Below are positions 52,174 to 58,175 of a stretch of 58,175 bases of DNA, piece after piece. The position numbers were made by a program, and so were the translations under genes. The stretch comes from an uncultured Eubacteriales bacterium. GTDB taxonomy: Bacteria > Bacillota > Clostridia > Christensenellales > Aristaeellaceae. The DNA lies in assembly GCA_902796025.1 (NCBI GenBank), contig CADBNW010000095.1, positions 1 through 58,175 of the forward strand. The letters are read 5' to 3'. Position 1 is the first letter of the stretch. Each line of letters starts with the position of its first letter. The notes under the pieces were generated by a model. It saw nothing but the letters and a program-made list of their open reading frames with translations. It was not told the origin of the DNA and searched no databases.

Positions 52174-53189
52174 TAGGCGTACTCCGGGAACATTTCGTCC
52201 AGATAGACCACGCGTCCGCTGTCCAGCGACTCGATGGCGGCGTGGATGATCATCTGCGCCTTTAAGCCCTGCAGGCCGCTGCCGTCGATGTCCTCCGGCT
52301 TCGTGCCCGACGCCACCTGCCGCACAAAGCAGCGGATGCGCTCGCGGAAGGTATCGTCAAAGTTGCTGTAGCCGCCAAAGACGGGATTGGTGTAGACGCG
52401 CTTTTCGGGGTTTCCTGCGGGATAGAGCGTGGCTTCGCGCCACATGTCCTCAAACACCAGACGGCCCTTTACGCCCGCGACCTCGCAGCGCTCCATGGGG
52501 TGTCCGCGCGCGATGTCGTAGGAGGACGTCAGGTGCCCCACCGCGCCGCACTTGAACTTCATGTTGATGGAGGCGGTAGACCAGATGCTTCTGCCCGGCG
52601 CCTTCATCGCAAAGCACTGCACGGCCTCAACGTCGCCCATGAAATAGCGGATGATTTCGCAGGAGTGGGGATTGAGCGCCTTCAGGTGATAGTAGGGGCT
52701 TTCAAAGTCCTGCGGCTTTCCGATCCAAAGCGCCATGTTGCAAAACAGCAGATCGCCGATCAGGCCCTCGTCCTGCCACTTCTTGGCCGCCCGCGCAGCG
52801 GGGGTAAAGCGGTGGTTAAAGTCGATGGCGAAGCAGCGATTCAGGCGCTTTGCGGTATCCACCATCAGCTTTCCGTTTTCGATCAGGTTGCTGATGGGCT
52901 TTTCCGTAAGCACGTGGCAGCCTGCCTCCAGCGCCTGGATCGTGGGCAGGCAGTGGTCGGAGGAATACTCGTATCCGCCGGTGGCAACGCTGACAAGGTC
53001 CGGCTTTACCTCCTTAAGCATGGTCGGCGCGTCGTACCAGGCCTTTACGCCAAGCGCCTTTGAGGCGGCGTCCGCGCGCTCGCGGTTGATGTCGCAGACG
53101 CCGACCAGCTCCACCATTTCGTCTTCTTTATAGATCCTTGCATGGAGATTGCCGATGTGCCCCATGCCGATTACGCATACCTTCAGCAT
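52173..53189 (-). CDS. Gfo/Idh/MocA-family oxidoreductase
   Basis: A 338-residue member: VIGMGHIGNLHARIYKED, EKP in VLTEKPISNLI, and AIDFNHRFTP with a later HLKALNPHSCE segment where the catalytic His is expected. Redox conversion of a sugar or polyol is likely. GAGGG lies before the start. Its stop shares a base with the AraC start. Closely related to the oxidoreductase at 50223-51320. Confidence 0.9.
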   Translation of the reverse strand: MLKVCVIGMGHIGNLHARIYKEDEMVELVGVCDINRERADAASKALGVKAWYDAPTMLKEVKPDLVSVATGGYEYSSDHCLPTIQALEAGCHVLTEKPISNLIENGKLMVDTAKRLNRCFAIDFNHRFTPAARAAKKWQDEGLIGDLLFCNMALWIGKPQDFESPYYHLKALNPHSCEIIRYFMGDVEAVQCFAMKAPGRSIWSTASINMKFKCGAVGHLTSSYDIARGHPMERCEVAGVKGRLVFEDMWREATLYPAGNPEKRVYTNPVFGGYSNFDDTFRERIRCFVRQVASGTKPEDIDGSGLQGLKAQMIIHAAIESLDSGRVVYLDEMFPEYA

Positions 53190-53201
53190 TTTACCCTCTT
53201 G

Positions 53202-54569
53202 CTACTTCTTTTGCAGCTTCACCGCGTCCGCGATGCCACCGATGTACTTGCCCTCGTAGGCCTCCTGAGAGCTGGCAAAGGGCCTGCCGTCCTTTAGGAA
53301 GTTCACGTCGATGGGGTTGGGCCTTCCGGTTTCCTTCGTGCGCTTTTCGATCCAGTCGTTCATGCGCTTGGTGAGCAGTTCGACCACCTCGGGGTATTCC
53401 TCGGCGACGTTATTGTTCTCTTTGGGATCCTTGATAAGGTTATACAATTCCACCATCGGCTTAAAGTGGAAGTCCGGCTCCAGCGAGCGGATCAGCTTCC
53501 ACTCGGGGGTGCGCCAGCCGTGCTTTCTCATCCAGGTGCACTCAGTGATGTAGAACTCCGGCTCCGGCTCCCTTTCGCCGCCGCACACCAGCGGCATCAT
53601 GCTGCGCCCGTCAAAGGGCAGCCCGGTGTCGATGCCCATGATGTCCAGAAGGGTAGGCGTTACGTCCTTAAGCTGCATGTAGTCCTTTACCCTTACGCCG
53701 CAGGGCAGGTGGTTTTTCCACACCACCGCGAAGGGCACCACGAGCGTAGGCTCGTACATGCCGTGATGGTCAAAATAGCAGTCGTGATCGTAGAGGGTCT
53801 CGCCGTGGTCGGAAACGAACACGACGATCGTATCCTCCTCAAGCCCCAGCGCCTGAAGCTTTTCCAAAATAGCCTGGATGCAGCTGTCCATGTAGGCGAC
53901 GCTTCCGTCGTACTGCGCGATCACGTAGTCGGGGTTCGTGCAGCCTTTGGGCACCCAGGAGCCGATATAGTCGCCAAAGGGCTTAAAGTCGTACACCTTC
54001 TGCATGCGCTTGTCCTTGGGATCGAAGGCGTCGCCCTGGAAGAACATGTGCATGAAGGGTTCCGGAGACAGGTAGGGAGAGTGCGGATCCATGTGGCGCA
54101 TGAACAGGAAAAACGGCTTATCGCCCTTGGCCAGACGCTCAAGCTCGGGGATGGCCACGTCGTTCAGATTCTGCGCCTTGTGCGCGCGGCCGTCGCTGTG
54201 ATCGGGACCCCAGCCGGGGAAGCTGATGTAATTGTCGTAGCCCCTGCCGGCCGCGTTGCCCTCAAAGCCGATGCAGGTGGACTCATAGCCCTCCTTGCGC
54301 AGCATTTCAGCCAGCACCGGCACGCCGTCCACGATGGCTCTTTGTCCAAGGGCTACGACGCCCGTGCCGAACACGTCCCGTCCGGTCAGCATGTTGGAGT
54401 AGCCGGGGGTCGTGGGGATATGCGCCGAGAAGCAGTTTTCAAACGTCACGCCGCCTTCGCAGTACTTTGCGATGTGCGGAGTGGTCAGCCGCTCGTAGCC
54501 GTACAGGCTCATGTGATCCCTGCGCAGGGAGTCGATTCCGAAAAACAGCAGATTGGGCTTTTTGGACAT
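53202..54569 (-). CDS. Sulfatase-fold phosphoryl/sulfuryl hydrolase with Thr nucleophile
   Basis: A 455-residue alkaline-phosphatase-superfamily protein that looks like a sulfatase overall (GIDSLRRDHMSLYGY, FVSDHGETLYDHD, late DPKENNNVAEEYP). At the place of the C/S-x-P-x-R motif it has T53-T-P-G-Y57 in HIPTTPGYSNMLTG. It therefore cannot make formylglycine; Thr is the nucleophile of phosphodiesterases and phosphonate hydrolases in the same superfamily. It may cleave a phosphoester or be non-catalytic. No signal peptide. AAAGGAG precedes the start. Part of the ten-gene operon. Confidence 0.87.
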   Translation of the reverse strand: MSKKPNLLFFGIDSLRRDHMSLYGYERLTTPHIAKYCEGGVTFENCFSAHIPTTPGYSNMLTGRDVFGTGVVALGQRAIVDGVPVLAEMLRKEGYESTCIGFEGNAAGRGYDNYISFPGWGPDHSDGRAHKAQNLNDVAIPELERLAKGDKPFFLFMRHMDPHSPYLSPEPFMHMFFQGDAFDPKDKRMQKVYDFKPFGDYIGSWVPKGCTNPDYVIAQYDGSVAYMDSCIQAILEKLQALGLEEDTIVVFVSDHGETLYDHDCYFDHHGMYEPTLVVPFAVVWKNHLPCGVRVKDYMQLKDVTPTLLDIMGIDTGLPFDGRSMMPLVCGGEREPEPEFYITECTWMRKHGWRTPEWKLIRSLEPDFHFKPMVELYNLIKDPKENNNVAEEYPEVVELLTKRMNDWIEKRTKETGRPNPIDVNFLKDGRPFASSQEAYEGKYIGGIADAVKLQKK

Positions 54570-54585
54570 GGTGGTATCTCCTTTG

Positions 54586-55638
54586 CTATATTTCGTAGAT
54601 TCTGTCGTCGTACACGCTTACGCGCCGGCCTTCCCTTGCGGAAAGGTAGCACGCAAGCACAAGCCGCAGGCTGTCCCGTCCCTCCTGCGCGCTGCAAACC
54701 GGCGCGCCGCCGTTCAGAAAACCGGCAAGCGGCCCGGCCTGCGCCCTCAGGCGGTCGGGTTGGGAATCAGGGGAAGGAATGCCGCTGTCCGTCCAGTCGT
54801 CCTTACCCCATTTGTACCATTTAAGGCCGTTTTCGCCGTGCTTCAGCTTCGTGCCCGGGGCATCGCCGTAGCGCTGGATGACGCTGCCCTCCGTAAGATA
54901 GATCTCCGTCGTGGGATCTGCGGCGCAGGTGGTAAAGCACAGGGCGATTTCGGCGATCAGGCCGTTTGCGTATTTGAACAGCGCCACGCCGTTATCGTTT
55001 GGGACCTTCGGGTTTACCATGGTGGACATTTCGCACATCACACTTTCGGGCATGCCGAAATACCACTGCATAAGGTTGATCGGATGCGCCGAGTCGTCCG
55101 CAAAGATGTCGCGGTTCATCTGGGGAGCGTTATGCCAGGTGTTTTCAAAGCCCTCCCACTTATGCACGCTAAGCCCGTGCCGCCTGCGGAAGAGGCAAAC
55201 CTTGCCAAGCTCGCCGCTTTTGCAGAGCTTTCGCATTTTGATGTTTTGCTCGTCGCAGCGCATCTGCCAGGCCATCGTAAAGCGAACGCCATAGTCCTCC
55301 ACGGCCTTTACGATCTCGTCAGCCTCGGAAAGGGTAAGCGCCATGGGTTTATAGAGGATGATGTCCTTTCCCGCCTTAGCGGCAAGCTTTACAAGCTCAG
55401 CGTGATACGCGGTCTCGCTTGTGATCAGAACTGCGTCCACGCCGCCTGCAAGCAGCGCCTCGGGGCTTTCATAGCGCGTAAGGCCGGGCAGCTTTTTGTC
55501 TGCCTCGGCGCAGCGCGCATCGTCTTTATCCCAATAGGCGACCGCCTGCGCGCCGTAGGCGGCGGGGTTTTTGTTCCACTCCCCCGCCACCGCGTACACG
55601 TGCCCGTGGGCAAGGCCCAAAATGCCGACCCGTTTCAT
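54586..55638 (-). CDS. Gfo/Idh/MocA-family oxidoreductase, divergent
   Basis: A 350-residue member with an altered nucleotide motif (VGILGLAHGHVYAVA) and YKP in ILYKPMALTLSEA replacing the EKP that carries the usual Lys; the Lys itself is kept. Segments RDIFADDSAHPINLMQWYF suggest the substrate His and Asp. It overlaps the sugar isomerase/epimerase stop by 1 nt (TAATG), so the two are likely coupled steps: oxidation of a hydroxyl followed by isomerisation or elimination. Confidence 0.87.
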   Translation of the reverse strand: MKRVGILGLAHGHVYAVAGEWNKNPAAYGAQAVAYWDKDDARCAEADKKLPGLTRYESPEALLAGGVDAVLITSETAYHAELVKLAAKAGKDIILYKPMALTLSEADEIVKAVEDYGVRFTMAWQMRCDEQNIKMRKLCKSGELGKVCLFRRRHGLSVHKWEGFENTWHNAPQMNRDIFADDSAHPINLMQWYFGMPESVMCEMSTMVNPKVPNDNGVALFKYANGLIAEIALCFTTCAADPTTEIYLTEGSVIQRYGDAPGTKLKHGENGLKWYKWGKDDWTDSGIPSPDSQPDRLRAQAGPLAGFLNGGAPVCSAQEGRDSLRLVLACYLSAREGRRVSVYDDRIYEI

Positions 55639-56435
55639 TATCTTGCGCCCAGGATCTTCAGGATCGCGTTCATGTAGCCGTAGCTCTCAGCGGCGATGGA
55701 CTGGGCCTTTTGCATGGTCTGCTCGGGACCGATGACCTCAAGGCACACAGGGCCGTCGTAGCCCGCGTCCACCAGGGCCTTGAAGTAGCCGTAGAGGTTG
55801 ATCTCTCCCCTGCCGCAGGCCTGATCCTGGGGTGCGCCCGGCGCGGGGCCCGGGCCCTTGCAGTCGCGGATGTGCACGTGTCCCATGCGCGATACGACGC
55901 TTGCCAGCGCGTCCTCGGGCTTTTCACCGGCCCTGTGGATGTGGCTGGGATCCATGTCGATGCCAAAGGACTCGTCCTTGATAAGCTCCATCGCCTTAAG
56001 CGTGGTCGGCGTAGAGTAGATCGCGGCGCCCACGTGCGCCTTGCAGCAAAGCTTTACGCCATACTTTGCGGCAAGAGCGCTTCTGGCCTTCAGGGTCTCG
56101 ATGCAGACGTCAAAGCTCTCCTCGTCGCCGCTTTTTCCGCCCGGGCCCACGTTTACGACCGGGATGCCCAGGTACTGCGCAGCTTCAAAGGCCTTGGTAA
56201 GCCGCTGTTCGTCCAGGGATGCGACCTCCATGCTGAGCAGCTCCACCTGCGCTTCGCGCGCGGCGGCCTTTACCAGGGGGGCCTGCGTCTCCCACGCGTC
56301 CAATACCAGATGCTCGCACATGCCCTGAATGGCGCTGATCTCCGCGCCGTCATAGCCCGCGAGCTTTATCGCCTTCAGCGCGGTTTTCACGTCGAAGGCC
56401 TTATACAGCACTGTGTTAATGCCAAGCTTGATCAT
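55638..56435 (-). CDS. Sugar phosphate isomerase/epimerase-like TIM-barrel protein
   Basis: A 265-residue member of the AP-endonuclease-2/xylose-isomerase-like family: LAGYDGAEISAIQG, LLSMEVASLDE, NVGPGGK, FGIDMDPSHIHRAG and GHVHIRDCKGPG hold the expected Glu, Asp and His metal ligands, ending in VCLEVIGPEQT. It could isomerise a sugar or act as a lyase on 3-keto-glycosides. First gene of the ten-gene operon; GGAGGTG before the start and a promoter at 56465-56494. Confidence 0.9.
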   Translation of the reverse strand: MIKLGINTVLYKAFDVKTALKAIKLAGYDGAEISAIQGMCEHLVLDAWETQAPLVKAAAREAQVELLSMEVASLDEQRLTKAFEAAQYLGIPVVNVGPGGKSGDEESFDVCIETLKARSALAAKYGVKLCCKAHVGAAIYSTPTTLKAMELIKDESFGIDMDPSHIHRAGEKPEDALASVVSRMGHVHIRDCKGPGPAPGAPQDQACGRGEINLYGYFKALVDAGYDGPVCLEVIGPEQTMQKAQSIAAESYGYMNAILKILGAR

Positions 56436-56464
56436 ATATGCACCTCCGCAGTTGAGTTTGCCTC

Positions 56465-56494
56465 ATTATACAATAACGCCTTCGGGAAAATCAA
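56465..56494 (-). promoter_or_regulatory. Promoter of the ten-gene sulfatase/oxidoreductase operon
   Basis: On the minus strand, TTGATT (56489-56494) and TATAAT (56465-56470), spacing 18 bp, about 25 nt upstream of the first start codon. The AraC protein of the operon may act just upstream of this. Confidence 0.7.
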
Positions 56495-56547
56495 TAACTC
56501 TCGGCGTATTTCAGTTCGGATTTAGCAAAATGATGTAGAAAACAGAA

Positions 56548-56577
56548 CAGCGCCCAGCTATATCGCAATGGGCGCTG
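56548..56577 (-). terminator. murI terminator overlapping the coding end
   Basis: A 9-12-9 hairpin (CAGCGCCCA/TGGGCGCTG) that includes the last codons and stop of murI, followed on the minus strand by TTCTGTTTTC. The stop codon sits in the loop region. Confidence 0.65.
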
Positions 56578-57322
56578 CAAGCAGCTTTTTCATAAGCGGG
56601 ATCGCCGTGTCGGGATCGCCCGAGGTAAGAAGGGTAACGCTTCCTTCTCCTTTGCCGCAAAGCAAGTTTTCGCGTTCCAGCACGCGGGCCAGTTGCCGCG
56701 CTGTGCCCTCGTTTCCGTCATAGAGGCGCGCGCCGGGCAGGGCTTTTGCGATCGCGCCCGCAACAAAGCTGTAGTGGGTGCAACCAAGCACGACCGCGCG
56801 CGGGTTTCGGGCTTTCAGCTTATAAAGCAGCTCGTCCAAAAACGCGTCCAGTTCCCTGCCCTGCGTTATGCCGCGCTCCACAAATTCCATGAGTCCCGGG
56901 CAGGGCTGGATGAACGCGTGCTCCCCGTACAACTGCATGAGGTTTGCAAACTTTTGCTGTCTCAGGGTCGCGGGAGTCGCAAGCACCGCGATGGGCCCCT
57001 CGGTATAATCGAGCGCCGCAGGCTTCAGCGCGGGCTCGATGCCGATGATCGGAAGGCTAAGTTCGCTCCTTAGCTGCTTTGCGGCGGCGGAGGTCGCGGT
57101 GTTGCACGCGATGACCAGTGCCTTTACGTTCAAATCCAAAAGCAGCTGCGCGTCGGCCCGCGCGAGGGCAAGGATCTCCGCTTCCGGCTTTGTGCCGTAG
57201 GGCGCGTTGGCTTCGTCCCCGTAGTAGATAAAGCTTTCCTTCGGCAAAAGCCTTAGCATGTTTCGCATAAGACTTATGCCGCCGACGCCGCTGTCAAATA
57301 CGCCAATGGGTCTTTCGTCCAT
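56558..57322 (-). CDS. murI: Glutamate racemase
   Basis: A 254-residue enzyme making D-glutamate for peptidoglycan. IGVFDSGVGGISLMR, GDEANAPYG, the two catalytic cysteines Cys73 in VIACNTATS and Cys181 in VVLGCTHYSF, and TSGDPD near the end are all present; cofactor-independent two-base racemisation is expected. GAAGGG lies before the start. It is downstream of yebC but separated by a good terminator, so it is probably transcribed from its own weak promoter or by readthrough. Confidence 0.95.
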   Translation of the reverse strand: MDERPIGVFDSGVGGISLMRNMLRLLPKESFIYYGDEANAPYGTKPEAEILALARADAQLLLDLNVKALVIACNTATSAAAKQLRSELSLPIIGIEPALKPAALDYTEGPIAVLATPATLRQQKFANLMQLYGEHAFIQPCPGLMEFVERGITQGRELDAFLDELLYKLKARNPRAVVLGCTHYSFVAGAIAKALPGARLYDGNEGTARQLARVLERENLLCGKGEGSVTLLTSGDPDTAIPLMKKLLAAPIAI

Positions 57323-57333
57323 ACATTCCCTTC

Positions 57334-57365
57334 AAAAATAGAGCCCTGCCGACGCAGGGCTCTAT
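57334..57365 (-). terminator. Intrinsic terminator of yebC
   Basis: A 12-4-12 perfect hairpin (57338-57365) followed on the minus strand by TTTTGAAGG. Lies between the yebC stop and the murI start. Confidence 0.85.
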
Positions 57366-57379
57366 GTCCTTGGATACGC

Positions 57380-58132
57380 TTATTCTTCCTCGTCGTCCAT
57401 CTCGGGCAGTTGAGCGTCGTGATAAACGTTCTGCGTGTCGTCGTAATCGTCCAGCCAGTCCAGAAGCTTTTGGATCTTTCCCGCAAGCTCCATGTCGGTG
57501 ATCTCGGTGGTCATGGTGGGGATCATCGCCCGCTCCACGGACAGGAAGGTGCAGCCTGCGGCTTCCAGACTGTCGCGCACCTGGGTAAGCTCGTTGGGGT
57601 CGGTGTAGAAGATGGCGCTGCCTTCGCCCGCTTCCACGTCGTCGGCGCCGGCGTCCATCGCCAGCATCATCAGTTCGTCCTCGTCCAGGCCCTTTTCGTT
57701 GTCGATCTCGATAACGCCCTTGCGCTCGAACTTATAGGAAACGCAGCCGGTGCTGCCAAGAGAACCGCCGCACTTATCGAAGATGTGGCGGATCTCGCTC
57801 GCTGTACGATTCAGGTTGTCGGTAACCACTTCCACGATGACCGCTACGCCGCCGGGCGCGTAACCCTCGTAGGTGACCTCTTTGTAGTTAGCGCCTTCGC
57901 CCTCGCCCGCAGCCTTGCGGATGGAGCGCATGATGTTTTCGTTGGGCATGTTGTTGGCCTTGGCTTTGGCCACGACATCCTTCAGCTTGTTGTTGACGTT
58001 GGGATCTGCGCTGCCGCCCTCGCGTACAGCAATGGCGATTTCACGACCGATTTTTGTAAATATCTTGCCGCGCGCCGCGTCGGTTTTTTCTTTTTTGTGT
58101 TTGATCGTAGACCATTTATTGTGTCCAGACAT
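57380..58132 (-). CDS. yebC: YebC/PmpR/TACO1-family protein
   Basis: A 250-residue YebC-family protein: MSGHNKWSTIKHKKEKTDAARGKIF at the start begins with the invariant SGHNKW, and ADPNVNNKLKDVVAKAK, NMPNENIMRSI and GGSLGSTGCVSYKF follow. Members act as DNA-binding regulators or as translation factors that ease stalls at proline runs. The start at 58132 has GGGGGC 7 nt upstream; a start six codons earlier would cover it. Its promoter would lie near or beyond the right edge of the window. The C-terminus is acidic (PEMDDEEE). Confidence 0.95.
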   Translation of the reverse strand: MSGHNKWSTIKHKKEKTDAARGKIFTKIGREIAIAVREGGSADPNVNNKLKDVVAKAKANNMPNENIMRSIRKAAGEGEGANYKEVTYEGYAPGGVAVIVEVVTDNLNRTASEIRHIFDKCGGSLGSTGCVSYKFERKGVIEIDNEKGLDEDELMMLAMDAGADDVEAGEGSAIFYTDPNELTQVRDSLEAAGCTFLSVERAMIPTMTTEITDMELAGKIQKLLDWLDDYDDTQNVYHDAQLPEMDDEEE

Positions 58133-58175
58133 CAGGTAAGCCCCCTTCAAATTCGTATAATTAATAATACCACAC

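Noticed and set aside
53466..55677. Long plus-strand open frames opposite the sulfatase-fold and oxidoreductase genes
   Set aside because: GC-rich third positions keep the opposite strand open. The minus-strand proteins have family motifs and ribosome sites; these do not.

Overview
The window is GC-rich, densely packed bacterial chromosome. Its gene content and order (rsmD-coaD, mutS2 with Smr domain, alr, an LCP-family protein, a DUF2975/YozG-type pair, CE1 esterases, an rpoB start, yebC, murI) point to Bacillota, most likely an uncultured, probably gut-associated member of the class Clostridia. This placement is inferred from gene content only. No rRNA, tRNA, CRISPR array or complete insertion sequence was seen.

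Layout. 1-126 is the first 42 codons of rpoB (minus), driven by a perfect TTGACA-17-TATAAT promoter. 575-3553 (plus) is a two-gene operon: an RpiB-type sugar isomerase fused to a papain/C39-like domain, then a cytoplasmic heparinase II/III-type lyase. 3620-7155 (minus) is a heterodimeric ABC exporter with one degenerate ATP site. 7311-10312 (minus) holds a UroD-fold protein and two Gfo/Idh/MocA oxidoreductases. 10448-14796 (minus) is housekeeping: an acidic coiled-coil protein, coaD, rsmD, a membrane protein, alanine racemase and a double-ACT protein. 14995-21047 (minus) is a five-gene set of cytoplasmic hydrolases (two esterases, a nitrilase-GDPD fusion, a class C beta-lactamase-fold hydrolase and a GCKR/MurQ-like double-SIS protein), read here as a possible cell-wall-fragment salvage cassette. 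21121-28414 (minus) carries an HtrA-like protease, mutS2, a U32 protein and an LCP protein, and 28567-29277 an SH3-repeat secreted protein. 29278-29812 is a non-coding stretch packed with nested palindromes.

29813-38523 (plus) is an eight-gene operon: an iron/phosphonate-type ABC importer (binding protein, ATPase, fused double permease), Nudix hydrolase, sugar isomerase/epimerase, acyl-ACP thioesterase, membrane-anchored PstS-like protein and CE1 esterase. 38641-40804 (minus) is prfB-tsaD; prfB has no frameshift site. 40928-43111 is an MMPL exporter. 43275-45289 (minus) is a DUF2975/HTH/DUF4173 operon under a near-perfect promoter. 45512-45892 (plus) is an ACT-domain protein.

45882-56435 (minus) is a tightly coupled ten-gene catabolic operon: sugar isomerase/epimerase, three Gfo/Idh/MocA oxidoreductases, an AraC regulator, a Cys-type sulfatase, a sulfatase-fold protein with Thr at the nucleophile position, and an ABC sugar importer without its own ATPase. 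It encodes no glycoside hydrolase, which fits a non-hydrolytic (keto-intermediate) route for sulfated sugars or glycosides. 56558-58132 holds murI and yebC.

The main candidates for something undescribed are: the ten-gene sulfatase/oxidoreductase operon; the RpiB-C39 fusion beside a heparinase; the five-gene intracellular hydrolase cassette; and the palindrome array at 29.4-29.7 kb.
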